A stretch of 64,000 nucleotides of DNA from Thuidium tamariscinum (taxonomy: Eukaryota > Streptophyta > Bryopsida > Hypnales > Thuidiaceae): the NCBI GenBank assembly GCA_947034885.2, contig OX344750.2:40534821-40598820 (forward strand), given 5' to 3'. The notes beneath the pieces were generated by a model. That model saw only the letters and a list, made by a program, of their open reading frames with translations, ran no database searches and was not told where the DNA came from. A program made the position numbers and the translations under genes. Positions 1-11,076 of the stretch are shown here, piece by piece (positions within the stretch are counted from its first letter, which is position 1; every line of letters begins with the position of its first letter).

Positions 1-339
1 CTAGCATAATATAGGATCCTACAACTATATGTGCCTCAATTCATTTTTTTCCTCAAAATCTACTACTTGTATTCAAAAGAGCAATTATGGATAAAACAAA
101 ATTCAAATCACTTAGAGGTTTAAAATTCATAGTTGGAGAATGTTCATTGAATTGCATTCAAAGATTTGCATTAGTTTGGCAAAGGTATAACCTCTTCTAA
201 TTCTTCACTCCATTTGGCTCAAATGCTTTCTTCTATTAAATGTTAAATTTTAGTACAATGAGATTTTCCATTTACTAAAAAATTAGGATACAATACATTA
301 AACTATTCCCTAATGACAAATTTTTAGTTGTCATGTAAA
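1..339. other. AT-rich DNA without recognised gene
   Basis: I see no coding potential and no clear repeat here. It precedes the first GC-rich motif copies at about 340. Confidence 0.5.
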
Positions 340-555
340 GCGACTGCCTTTAGAGCGACCACGCTTCACAATTTATTTATTTATTTTGAACCAAAGGGGC
401 AAGCCCTCTGCATGAAGAAGCTTAACAAAATTTGCAAACCCTGAAAGTAAGGCGACCGCGGGTAAGGGGCGACCGCGCCTCAAGGGCGATCGCCGGTGCG
501 AAAAGTTGCGTCAGAACACACTACCATTCCAGGCTCGGTCGCCCCTTAAGAGAAT
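340..555. repeat. Sparse GC-rich array, GGGCGACCGCGG orientation
   Basis: Scattered copies of GCGACCGCG / GGTCGCC at about 342-360, 450-500 and 535-548. Most face opposite to the denser array at 890-1,070. It is probably the outer part of the same repeat block upstream of the kinase-like gene. Confidence 0.55.
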
Positions 556-889
556 ATTCTATTTACTAAATAGGTTTCATCCAGTGTCCCGCAATGCTCT
601 ATCAGCAGGGTTGAAGTTCAAGTTTCAACGAGACATTTCTCGATTTTATCCATCTTCAGAAGTTTTTTGTTGTAGACATCATAAACTCGATTGAAAACAT
701 GATGAGCACTTTTCACTTGCAGCTCCAACGACACGGGATTATCTCGACACTTAGCAGTGCACAGTACAATTGCCTTCCCGAGCAAAACTTCCACCACATT
801 CTCATTCTCAACTCCCTTGATACTGCCTTGCGATATAAACACCTCCTTCCCGCCCTTGCGTGGAGGAAGCTCTTTCTTCAGAGTATGGG

Positions 890-1070
890 AGCTCCTCAAC
901 CGCAGTCGCCCCCCAACCGCGGTCGCCCCCCATCCGCGGTCACCCCCCATCCGCGGTCGCCCCCATCTGCGGTCGCCCCCCAGTCGCGGTCGCACTACCC
1001 GCGGTCGCCCTACGCACCCGAGGTCGCCTCACCCGTGGTCGCGTCTGGACCCGCACGCGCCTGGGGCGAC
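890..1070 (+). repeat. GC-rich tandem array, CCGCGGTCGCCC units
   Basis: About nine to ten degenerate 15-17-bp units with core CCGCGGTCGCCC in tandem, with point variants such as CTGCGG and CCGAGG. CpG is dense although the surrounding DNA is AT-rich. It lies upstream of the kinase-like gene at 1,265 and uses the same motif as the arrays at 6,915 and 13,430. By analogy with known hAT subterminal motifs these could be transposase-binding sites; their place before genes suggests a promoter role as well. Confidence 0.75.
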
Positions 1071-1220
1071 TTCGGGTACTTAAGCAGTCTCCGGGACCGC
1101 ATTCGCCATCTTGCCTTGGCCTTGCGCATTGTCTTTCACCCGCCTTGGAGTGGTTGAATGCATGCCCGTGGGCCGGGGTCCTTTATTCAATTTTGGGGGG
1201 ATTTTTTTGTCATTTTGATC

Positions 1221-1228
1221 TATAAAAT
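1221..1228 (+). promoter_or_regulatory. TATA box of the kinase-like gene
   Basis: TATAAAAT lies 37 bp before the ATG at 1,265 and about 150 bp after the GC-rich array. A short untranslated leader is implied. Confidence 0.55.
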
Positions 1229-1264
1229 TCCTCAAAGCTACGGTGAAGCTTTCGATTATACGCA

Positions 1265-2920
1265 ATGTCCAACCCAATAGAAGATGGCGACGTGAGGCAC
1301 AAAGGTGTTTTGGATACTCATCCAATATTCTCAGAAATGCCTAATCCCACAGAGGGTACCAGTACCTTGAGGCAAAAATCCCTTTGGGATTTGGATGATC
1401 CACAACACTTTCTAGAGCCTATATTTACAAGCGAAACAACAGGGAATGAAGCTCAATTGAAGAAAAAGAAGTCCAGGTCTGCTCATGATAAGGATCCAAT
1501 ATATCCTCCTTCAAGTTATACGAAGTATGCATACGAGGTGTGCCTTCAATGGTACGCTGGCAAAAGTGTACAATTTTTGGAGGCAAACTATTTGAGGGAT
1601 GCTGGAACAGGCACGGAGAAGCTGACGGGGGATTTGGAGGCCCGAATCTTAAGCAAGTGTTATGAATCAGAGGACTTCAAAGACGTGGACTTAACGTACA
1701 ATTCCAGATTTTGTGATTGGATGACTGATACTATTCAGGCAGTAACTTTTAATACCAAGAAATTGATGATAGAGTTCCGTGCACTAATCACAGGACGAGT
1801 GGAAGATGAAGAGGCAAAGGAATTCCGTGCGAAGATGGAGTGGTGGCATACTGCGGCCAAGAGATTGTCAAAGTTTGGATCGAGGGGTTTCAAGTGGAAA
1901 AATGACGCTGTGAAGGTTGCATTTGCAAGAGATGGTGGAGTGAGTATCATATGGATTCCACCCACGGCAAAGGTTGAGGCCCTCGGTGGTTTTTCTCGTG
2001 AAGGTGGCCACGGAAAGGTGCGAAAGGTTCGAATAACAGGTCTAGATACCATTCCACCAAATATTGCTCTTGCGGGGAAAATGCCAAAAATGAAGGACTT
2101 GCATGATCAACGGGTGGAACGGTCCGTAGAGGCCTTGGCATGCCCTTTAAATCATGCAGGCTTAATTAAGTTTTTTGCCTTAAACTCAATTACCATGGAA
2201 GCGTATACATTGTGGTGGAATGGAGGTCATTTGGGTGACTTACTGAATGTGGATAAGCTGGTGTCACAAACTACTGAATGGCACGAAGTGCATCGAATTA
2301 GACAACTTCCTAAAGAGAAACAAAAGGAAGTTAGCCTTTTTCGAAGGCATAAGGCAAAGTTGGCATGGACCTTGGTGTACGTGACTCACCTCATGCACCA
2401 ATCATCAGTGCTATACAACGATTTATCTCCGAGAAATGTATTGTTGCACTATCCTGATTATTCAAATGAAATAATCAACATTGGGATTTGTGATTTCAGA
2501 ATTACAAGCCGTGTAAACAAAAAAGCCCCATCGCATTATGGATATCCTACCAAGGAAGAGACACGGAAGCAACAACAAGGACGATGGTGGGTGGCTCCAG
2601 AGTTGTTTTATACATTTAGACCACCTAATTCGGATACAAGCATACCAATTATGCAATCGAGGCATAAATATACAAAGCAGTCAGACTCGTATTCTATTGG
2701 AAAGCTGGTGGAAGCTATGAAGATTGGGGATATGTATCCTTTTGACAAAGAGACATTCACAACGATGGATGCATGTAGGTATTTTGCTATGAAGGTGGGC
2801 CAACTCAAAAATGAAGATCTGAAGGAGAGACCAACATGTACCGAGGTGGTGAATTTGGTCATGGGGCCTCCATGGTATATGAAGCCTCCAACATTTGTAT
2901 TGCGCGATTCCCCCCTGTAG
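1265..2920 (+). CDS. Atypical protein-kinase-like protein, transposon cargo family
   Basis: An uninterrupted, intronless 551-residue protein. The first ~220 residues match nothing I recognise. From about residue 235 it reads as a protein kinase fold: a glycine-rich loop (GGHGKVRKV, ~245), a candidate VAIK lysine in LAGKMPK (~267), a helix-C-like segment SVEALACP, a catalytic loop YNDLSPRNVLLH (~384) keeping the Asp and Asn but with Tyr for the HRD His, CDFR in place of DFG (~408), and an intact APE in WWVAPELF (~445). Catalytic Asp, Asn and metal-binding Asp are present, so activity is possible but unproven. It is a clear paralogue of the gene at 29,814 inside the complete hAT element. Substrate and role are unknown. 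The ATG at 1,265 follows a TATA box at 1,221. Confidence 0.8.
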   Translation: MSNPIEDGDVRHKGVLDTHPIFSEMPNPTEGTSTLRQKSLWDLDDPQHFLEPIFTSETTGNEAQLKKKKSRSAHDKDPIYPPSSYTKYAYEVCLQWYAGKSVQFLEANYLRDAGTGTEKLTGDLEARILSKCYESEDFKDVDLTYNSRFCDWMTDTIQAVTFNTKKLMIEFRALITGRVEDEEAKEFRAKMEWWHTAAKRLSKFGSRGFKWKNDAVKVAFARDGGVSIIWIPPTAKVEALGGFSREGGHGKVRKVRITGLDTIPPNIALAGKMPKMKDLHDQRVERSVEALACPLNHAGLIKFFALNSITMEAYTLWWNGGHLGDLLNVDKLVSQTTEWHEVHRIRQLPKEKQKEVSLFRRHKAKLAWTLVYVTHLMHQSSVLYNDLSPRNVLLHYPDYSNEIINIGICDFRITSRVNKKAPSHYGYPTKEETRKQQQGRWWVAPELFYTFRPPNSDTSIPIMQSRHKYTKQSDSYSIGKLVEAMKIGDMYPFDKETFTTMDACRYFAMKVGQLKNEDLKERPTCTEVVNLVMGPPWYMKPPTFVLRDSPL

Positions 2921-3215
2921 TGATGAATGCATTAGTTGAAGGCAAATTGTTGAGCCATTAGAAGAAATTGTTGGCAACAATGTGAGCCTATCATTTTGTA
3001 TTACTATACACGAATATATAAATTTTTCTTTGGCAAAACAAAGTGTACATACCATTGCCTTCCATGCATTGTATTTTAAAAGTTAAAATATCTAATATCT
3101 TGGAGTCAAATTTGTCTTCACTGTGGGTTGAAATGTCATATGACATGTTTGTATCAAGTCTATAAGATCACCTTTTTGGGGAGTATGGGGAAATAATATA
3201 TTACACAGGCTTTAT

Positions 3216-4308
3216 GGGTGATTGCATGAAACACTTGTACTGCTGTGTTGCATCATGTTTTGTGGTGACTAGTTTTTTAGCCATAACTTTTGTTTTTTTA
3301 GCTCCAAATGATTCAAATTTTTAAAAATGGGTACTCATAACTATTATACATCATTTAGAATTTTTTGAAGATTTAAAAAAAATATTTTAGTATTTTTAAA
3401 TAGCCCCCGATTTTTTGTCACATATTCCAATTTAGGGGTTTCTAGTACTATTTAGAACCCAAAAAAATGAATTTTGAGCTGAAATTTTGAGAGAATGTTT
3501 TCTTAGTAGAATTATAGCTTACCTCAAAAGGGATTTTAAAAATAGTCATTTTCATGTGGTGTAGAAGTCTACAAAGAGACCTTTTTTCTGCTTGCTTTTT
3601 GAAATGTGTAAAACATTTTTTTGGTGATTTTCTTGGTCAAGCCTTACCACCAAAAAATCTTCTCAAATGGCCAATTTTTATTTTTATTTAAAAAAATGTT
3701 TTTTATTTTTTATTAATTAAAACATTGAAGTATGTATTTTCTTCACCAGAATTCTATATGTTCTATGTCCAAAATCCTAGTGAAGAAAAATACAACTTCA
3801 ACATTTTAATTTGTAAAAAATAGAAAAAAACAATTTAATGAAATCTAAAAATTGGCCATTTGAGAAGACTTTTTCGTGATAAGGCTTGACCAAGAAAATC
3901 ACCAAAAAAATGTTTAATATGTTTCAAAAAACAAGTAGAAAGAAGGTCTCTTTGTGGACTTCTACACATCCAAAAAATGACTATTTTTAAAATTCCTTTG
4001 GAGATAAGCTACAAGTCTACTAATAGAATATCCACTCAAATATTCAACTCAAAATTCGGTTTTTTGGGTTCTAAATAGTACTAAAAACCCCACAATGTCA
4101 AAGTGTGACAAATTAACAAAATTGAATTTTAAATATCAAATGATTTTTTTAAATTTGTAAAAAATAAGAATAATAATTTGAATCAAGATATCTAGGAAGC
4201 GTTTTTTTATTTTGGGCACTTAGTTTTTTATTCAAAAGTTAGAGCCATCTTAAAGCGGTCAACCCCAAAAAACGCAACAAATAGTACAAGTGTTTCGTGC
4301 ATTCACCC
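3216..4308. repeat. 1.1-kb foldback (long inverted-repeat) element
   Basis: The two halves are imperfect reverse complements over about 500 bp each. The outer ends read GGGTGATTGCATGAAACAC at 3,216 and, on the minus strand, GGGTGAATGCACGAAACAC from 4,308. The centre lies near 3,760. There is no coding sequence. It is probably a nonautonomous DNA transposon; no convincing target duplication is visible. Confidence 0.75.
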
Positions 4309-6914
4309 TTAATATACTCACAAATTTCATGCTCATGCCTCATGGAGTCATGGCTCTTAGCTCACAAGCTCTTTGTTGCAAGCTCTCATACTAGTGTCGT
4401 TGAAAGTGAACGTGTTCAAATTACTTGTTAAATTGTGTTAAAGGATTTTCATTATTTTGTCATATTATTAAATAGTCACTTGATTGCTTGAAGTCAATGA
4501 CATTGACATGTTTGTTGGCCCTTTAGTGTGCAATTTTTTTTCCCAATAATAGACAATATTGAGTAAAATTACAATTCCCAAAATGTTATAGGTTTTTATT
4601 GTCCATAGTACTCTATAGTATAAGGGATTTTTTTCCTCTAGTAATTTACATCCTTAAAGATTTAAAATAGACTTAAGAGATATAGGACTTCAAGCAACAA
4701 AGGACCCAAACATTTGAGACTTCATTCACTTCAAGAGTTCAAGTTGGTAGTAATTAAATAAAATATGATGAGCCTTTATCCGTATAGTGAAACTAAAAAG
4801 TCCTTGATAATTGTATCCTCCATTTCTTTGCTCCTCAATCCTTACGTGCGAAGATTTTTAGGTGATTTTTTAGATTAGAGATGAATTAGAGATGAATTGA
4901 CATGATTGACTAGTGCATGTATTCAGAATTTGAATTTTCTAGTAAAAATTTCCGATCATCATGAATTTATGAAGAAAGCTTAAAAGAAACTAATATTCAA
5001 TACTTAATCCTTGAAGGGCAAAGGGGGACATAATGTACCCACTCGAAATTTTCAATGACAAATTCCCGATAGGGCAAAACTAATTTAAGTCTTCATTCTT
5101 AATATACAAAGAAAACTTTAATTTTATTTTCAAATTTTATTTATTATAAATCTGAAAAGTATTACCCTAAACCTAGAGTTCTAGAATTATAGTGTGAATG
5201 TATGATAGAAAATACCAAATAATTAGAATGATTCCAATTTTCTGGGAAGATGTTTCTAATTATAGAATGATAATAAAAGATTTATAAAAATTGAAAATTT
5301 ACACATATATAGTTTTTATAAAAATGTTAAGATCCAATTTGGCCAATTTCCCTATTTTTTACAAATTGAAAAATAAAAGTGCCTATTTCCATGAGCCATT
5401 TGTATTTTTCTAGTTCACCACTTCACCTACTTAGAAACCTTTTCTACACTTTTCCTTCATCGGATATCTTCTTCTTGAAGAAATATACATTCACTATATT
5501 TTTTATATTTTTTTAAAATTGTTTTTGTATTTTGAAAGTACTCCCGGAAAATCAAGAGTACTATGGCCAAAGTGTACCAAAACCGGTCAATCTTTCTTGA
5601 ACTTACGATAAATGGTCTACAACATAAAATTCTTTGAAAGATCTAACATGTTGAATACTTGAATTAGAATTTGAACAATTTTAATTAAAAGAAAGTTGTC
5701 GAACTTGTCAAAATTTAGACAATTTTTTCAATTTACAACAAATTCCAAGAAGCTCAAAATAGGCCTTGGCACCTTGTCATTAAGGAGTTAATGGCTTTAC
5801 GTGTGGAGAAGTTTCTTGTGCCATTCCATGTTTGATAGTTTTGCTATAGATCTTGAATAAAGTACAAGATTTCAATTTAGAAATTTTGAATGGAAACGAA
5901 ATTTAATTCCAAATATTCGGTTTTGTTACCTTTTATGAATAGCTAATTGGTTAAGTTTGAATGTCAAAATGAAGTTATAAATTTGTAATGGGAGAAACCA
6001 AGAAAATATTGAAAGGCACTATATTTTTTTATTTTCTTTAATGATTTTAGATTGGCTTATTGACATATTGGATATTTGGATGAGGAAATGGAGTTTGTCA
6101 TCATGCTTTACAAAAATTTGTTTATTACATTTTGGAAGAATGGATGTGAATTCATTTATTCATGGCATATTTAACTTCTTTAACTTATATACAATTATAG
6201 ATTGAATTCCTTTATTTTGTTTTGTTTGCAATATTTTCAAAGAAGGAAGAAAATGATAGATAGTACTGAACTATGTTGTTTAGAATTCATTTAAACCATA
6301 GGGATGGTCAATTATGTTATTCCATCAACACTTTCTTGCCATTTTGGCATGTACAATAATTTTCTACCTTTGCCTATTTACAATTTATTTCTCTTATCAT
6401 ATATAATTTGAATAGTTTTAAAACCTTTTAATACAGTATCAAATTTGTTTTTTTTGTAAATATAGAAGAAGACTACTATTTTTTAACTACTTGCGAAACC
6501 ATTTCTAGATACATGAGAGGTTCCTCAGAAATAAATTATTGAAAATAGATATCTTTTTTTTGGTGAACTATTATCTTCAAAGATTATAGAAAGTTACAAC
6601 ACAAAGGATTTTTCGATTTCAACCATACAAAATTCTTACAAATTTGGGACTTCACGACTTTAGGGGATGCTAACTTCATAGAAGTCACTGAACTAATCAT
6701 TAACCAGTAAATGGCCAGGGCCTATTTTGAGCTCCTTCGAATTTGCTTTCATTAAAACGGAATGTAAACATTTTCATAAGTTTTTATTATTTCACTCTTG
6801 ATTAAAAATGACAAACATTATCATCAAAGGTTGCATAGGAAAAAAAATATATCACTTATAGAGTGAAAGACTATAATATTTGATAATGAAGGTGTTAAAA
6901 CAACAAAAGAATTA
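4309..6914. other. AT-rich gene-free DNA
   Basis: About 2.6 kb of AT-rich sequence with many A/T runs. I find no gene and no clear repeat. Confidence 0.5.
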
Positions 6915-7070
6915 GAAGCCCCAGACCCGAAGGCGCGGTCGCCCAGCCGCGGTCGCACCCCACGAACGCGCACCTTCCTGGACCCGTGGTCGCCTTGAAT
7001 GCGCACGCGCCCTAGGCGATTGCGGGTACTTAAGTAGTCGCCCCGACCCGAGGTCCGCATCCCTTGCTTT
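6915..7070 (+). repeat. Short GC-rich array, GCGGTCGCCC units
   Basis: Several degenerate copies of GCGGTCGC / GGTCGCC upstream of the gene at 7,372. It is the same motif as at 890-1,070 and continues into a segment homologous to the promoter of the kinase-like gene. Confidence 0.6.
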
Positions 7071-7125
7071 GCGCATTGACCTTCACCCACTTAGATGTGG
7101 CTGATTGCGTGCCCGTGAGCAAGGG
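6975..7125 (+). promoter_or_regulatory. Upstream module homologous to the region before the kinase-like gene
   Basis: This stretch aligns by eye with 1,045-1,176. Shared blocks in order are TGGACCCG, GCACGCGCC, CGGGTACTTAAG (7,023 here: GCGGGTACTTAAG), TTGCGCATTG, CTTTCACCC/CCTTCACCC and TGCCCGTG. The genes downstream of the two copies are unrelated in sequence, so the upstream region has been duplicated or shared independently of the coding region. The promoter role is inferred from position. Confidence 0.6.
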
Positions 7126-7371
7126 ATTCCATACTTCACGCCGGGATTTGCCATTTTTGCGCTCGAGCTCTACACATGCTTGGCATACTGTTATGTATGA
7201 GTATGTGTCCTTTTTTTTTAATAAAAAAAAACATTTTGTAAATGCATATAGGTTTGTAAATGTGTAGTTTGCTTGTTCTAGGGATTTAGGTTTTTAGAAA
7301 AGAACATTTTAGTCGTAGAACAATTAGTTAAGTTAACCATAGAGTAGCATAGTACTCAGGTAGCAATAGTT

Positions 7372-8868
7372 ATGGAGGATGAGACTGGAGCAGCCCAGCC
7401 TAGTACAGGCAAACCATTGACTTCACCACAGAAGAGGGCAGGTCGAGACAAGGATCGTAAAAGGAAGGGGAAATGTCACAAGAAGCGAGTGCCTCTCCTT
7501 CAACATCCAAAAATCAAGGCTTTTTTGGGTTGGAGGACTGAACCTAAGCCTTGGACTTACAAAATAGTCAACAAATATGTTGATTGGTGCCACATCAACA
7601 AGTTGTTTCCACATTGGCGCCACAAGATTCATTTGGGGCAAAACAAGGCCAATCTTGCATATTGCAAAGATGAAGACTTCACACTCAGATGCTTGGAAGT
7701 ATGGATGAGGTTGTATGGGGAGACGAAGCCGTATAGAAACGACAATTTCTGTTTCTTCCTGGTCCAAATGGTGTATGCTGAAAACATATTGAAGAAAAAA
7801 GTGGACTGGTCAACATTGAAGGAGCTTCTAGTTGGAGACCATGTGGAAGAAGCATCTATTGTGGCAGAAGGTGAAACAATTGATGTGAAGAAGTCATTGG
7901 CACAAGTGAAGCTTGGGAAGTTAGCTGTTTCGGATGAAGAGGTAGTATGGTCGCCTAATTCTAGCTCGGATGAACACACCCATGAATACGATGGGTATAA
8001 TTTCCAGAGCGACGATGAGGATGTTGGCATGGGCGACCAAAAAAAGGCCTTGGAGTTGGAACTTGCCAAGAAAGGCAAAAGAAAGGTGGAGGACCGAGGG
8101 ACTCCATCAAACATCCCAAAACAAGTCAGGGAGGGTCATGAGCATATGGAAGTAGGCCAAAAAATTGTTGAAGGCCTCCAAGATGGGAGACTAGGTGATG
8201 GAGAAGAGAGTGTGGACATTATCCAGGCTCAATTAGATTCAGCAATTGAGGCCTTGGATTTGGTGAAAAGACATGTGTTAGAATTGCGCCAAATAAGAGC
8301 ATTGGAACTTAGTGCTGGCACAACTGCACACACCATCCCTATGTTGAAGGAAGAGATGAAGGCCATACATAGGGCCATCTCTGAAAATGACGAGCGCCTA
8401 GCTTCTATGAAAAAAAGTAGAGATCTTTATTACAAGAAGAAACAAGAGAAGCGTGGACACCCAATGGACGTGTATGCCATACTTCAACAAAAATTGAGAA
8501 TTCTTGAACGCGAACGTTGGCGGGTGCACAATGACGTAAGAGTCCTCAATTGGCAAATAGATGAGGAAGAAAAGATCAACTACGTTGCTGCTCTACAATG
8601 TGCCTCAGAGCTAGATTTTCTCGCTATGGCTCCTCAATACGGTACTACAGAAGAAGAAGTATCAGTATTGCGGAAGCTTGTTAAGCTACATGAGAAGAAA
8701 TTTGTGGAATCAGTGAAAGAGGTGGGACAATTGGATTCACAAATTCAATTTGAGCGCGCTTGGATGAAGTGGAAAGTGCGTACTACAGCTCGAGGTGTTA
8801 CTCGTAAAGACCTTGAAGAGATAGGTCCAGAACCCAAAGAAGAAGATTTTTGTAATACCACACGTTGA
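7372..8868 (+). CDS. N-domain/coiled-coil protein, transposon cargo family (no RING)
   Basis: An uninterrupted, intronless 498-residue protein that I cannot assign to a named family. A basic stretch (~20-45, KDRKRKGKCHKKR) leads into a conserved domain at ~50-155 with PWTYKIVNKYVDWCHINKLF and DWSTLKE as landmarks. The same domain opens the RING proteins at 13,227 (minus) and 24,660 (minus). The middle is acidic; ~270-460 is rich in Glu, Lys, Leu and Arg and looks like coiled coil. No RING finger follows, unlike its two relatives, so it may be a shortened or partner form. The ATG at 7,372 is about 300 bp after the GC-rich array. The function is unknown; a DNA-binding role for the shared domain would be a guess based on its basic flank. 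Confidence 0.75.
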   Translation: MEDETGAAQPSTGKPLTSPQKRAGRDKDRKRKGKCHKKRVPLLQHPKIKAFLGWRTEPKPWTYKIVNKYVDWCHINKLFPHWRHKIHLGQNKANLAYCKDEDFTLRCLEVWMRLYGETKPYRNDNFCFFLVQMVYAENILKKKVDWSTLKELLVGDHVEEASIVAEGETIDVKKSLAQVKLGKLAVSDEEVVWSPNSSSDEHTHEYDGYNFQSDDEDVGMGDQKKALELELAKKGKRKVEDRGTPSNIPKQVREGHEHMEVGQKIVEGLQDGRLGDGEESVDIIQAQLDSAIEALDLVKRHVLELRQIRALELSAGTTAHTIPMLKEEMKAIHRAISENDERLASMKKSRDLYYKKKQEKRGHPMDVYAILQQKLRILERERWRVHNDVRVLNWQIDEEEKINYVAALQCASELDFLAMAPQYGTTEEEVSVLRKLVKLHEKKFVESVKEVGQLDSQIQFERAWMKWKVRTTARGVTRKDLEEIGPEPKEEDFCNTTR

Positions 8869-9169
8869 AGTGAAGTATTATAGGGTTGTGCTTTGATTTT
8901 GTGTTTTGGACAAGTGTGTCTTATTTTAGGATGTAATTTTTTGGTAATTAATGTAAAAAGCAATTTTCGGAAAAAATGTGCAAGTCGTGAGGATATTTTA
9001 TTGAAGATGTGAAATAGTATTATGATAGTTTAGGACATAACCACTTGAATAATTGTTCCACCAATTGAAAACCCTACCCAAATCAATATAAAATCAACTA
9101 TTTTCTGTTGTTTAGGAGTTAGGACATTGTAATGACAAATGTTTATCTATAAAAAAGAACCAATAATGA
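8869..9169. other. 3' flank of the coiled-coil gene, AT-rich
   Basis: No gene or repeat recognised; it presumably includes the 3' untranslated region. Confidence 0.4.
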
Positions 9170-9400
9170 TTAACTTCTAAAGGAAGAATGTCAAATTTTT
9201 CCAAAAATTACTTTGTGGTGCCATTTGTGTTGCATTCATCCAAAAGAAGACTTTTTTTTTCATAATATCCAACCGTAGGATCTTGTACTTTACTTGCCTA
9301 AGATCATGTGGTGAAATGTTTAGGAAGTTTGACCGGACAGATTGAAAGATATGGCCATCGAAAGTTCGAAATAAAGTTTTCCGAGATGTAATGCCTATAA
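9170..9400. mobile_element. Diverged relic of the TTAA-flanked element family
   Basis: It begins TTAACTTCTAAAGGAAG, which resembles the end of the element at 31,692 (TTAA then CCCCTAAAGGACC). The following ~200 bp share recognisable blocks with that element: ATTCATCCA, AGGATCTTG, ACTTTACTT, TGTGGTGAAA and GAAGTTTGACCG. The right end could not be located. Confidence 0.5.
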
Positions 9401-10752
9401 ATGGAGAATACAAAATACTAATTACATTCATTTTCTAGAAGAAATACTTCATGTTTTTATGGTGGAATGAAAGTGGAGTTTTAAGAAAAATAGATTAGGT
9501 ACATTTCCAATTTCCAATTGTGGTAATAATAAAAAAGTTATGATATTTTTTAGCAAACTTTGATAATCTTTTTGGCATAGTAAATTAACATTGATAAAAA
9601 GAGAACTTTCTAAACAAAATTGTGTGACAAAGTTCACTTATTTTTTCCAAAGATCCGTTTGAGAATTGAGATTTCAAGCTTCTAATCAAAAATAATGTGC
9701 AAAAATCATAGAAGGCTTCAAAGGCCAAAAAATTACCAAAAACTTCAACATTATTTCTCCTTTTTATCCATAAATTTTGAAATAAAGATCCAAATGTCAA
9801 ATCAATTTTTGGACATTTAATTGAACTTCAATTCAACCCTTTTTTTGGTTTAGAAATTTCCTTCAAAAATTCATTTATTATACCTAATGGATGTCCGAAG
9901 TGTGTTGATTTGGTTTCAAATTATATGGTTTCTAATTATAATATGGATTCTAGACTTTGTAGAGAATTCAAATAATACGTGATTTTTTGAAAAATGAATC
10001 TATATTTGTACAATCCTAGGTTTACAAATACATTTGCCTATGGTTTTCAAAGAACATAAAATTAGGAAAATAAATTTTCCTCTAATATGTCAATGAACAA
10101 TGAATTATGGAAAAACAAAATTCATGAGACATATTTTGTCTATATTATTCCATAAAAGTATGTATGTAAAAAAAAATTTGAACCTTCAACTTCTCTCATT
10201 GTTCATTTTTCGATATTTATCATATAAATTATTAGAATAAAAAAATGCGGTCTTCTTGTATGGGATTTAATGATCGAAGTACCTTTCTTTCATTCAAAAA
10301 TAAAACCGACGTAGGCTACTTCTTTCCATGATCCAACATGAAAGAGTACTTTGTTATAAAACAAGAATAAAAAACAAATCAATTTCCTTAATACAAAGAT
10401 TCAATTCGTATTTATAGAAATGAAGCCATTCACTATTTAGACAAGTGCAAACAATAGAATTTCTATACAGTAAGGTAAAGCCGGAAAAAAAAGTATATAT
10501 TAAAAAGAAGGTAACACAAAATTGTTATGAAATAACAACTAATGAAGAAAACCTACTAGAATCCATCAAATAAAACTATAACAATAACACATAGGCTAAT
10601 ACTTCACAATGCAAATAGTGATGAAGTTCCATCGTATTATCGTATAAGAAGACTCTAAGAGCCTTCTTTTATATATATAGTATGACGAAAAGTCACAAGT
10701 GACCTAGATGATTACGAGGCTAGCTATAGAACCATAGTTAGCATCTTAAACC
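9401..10752. other. AT-rich gene-free DNA
   Basis: No gene seen. Part of it may be the unrecognised remainder of the TTAA-family relic. Confidence 0.4.
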
Positions 10753-11076
10753 CTAAACATTTGGGTCTTCATGTGCATTGCTTGATTCACCACGCTCGTG
10801 GTTGGATGATTCTTCAACCACAAGTTTGCGCTTGGCGCGAGTGCGTGAAGCTGGTCCATTCGCATTTAGAATGGATTCTAAGATGTTGGAATCCTTCAAG
10901 GCTTGGAGGGTCCTCATGGTTTGTGGAGAGTGTTTCTCCAACAAATAGTCAACTGTTTGACTCGTGTAGTAGGGCCCATATGTAGAGTCCAGCAATGCCA
11001 TACTAGTAAGATCTTCTTCAGAGGCATTTGCAGTCTGGTCGCACACTCTTTTTCCTTCAAAATCCCAACGGTGACA
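10753..11076 (-). pseudogene. In-frame 3' continuation of the RING gene after its stop codon
   Basis: After the TAA at 11,077-11,079 the same minus-strand frame stays open to 10,753, about 107 codons. A segment here (TVDYLLEKHSPQTMRTLQAL) aligns in place with the C-terminal tail of the related RING protein at 22,297-24,660 (YDRTVVATLNSLQSREGLQD). The stop therefore looks like a premature nonsense change that removed roughly 100 residues. Confidence 0.6.

Noticed and set aside
606-613. CAGGGTTG as a possible element end
   Set aside because: No matching 8-bp duplication, and no array begins directly inside it; likely chance.
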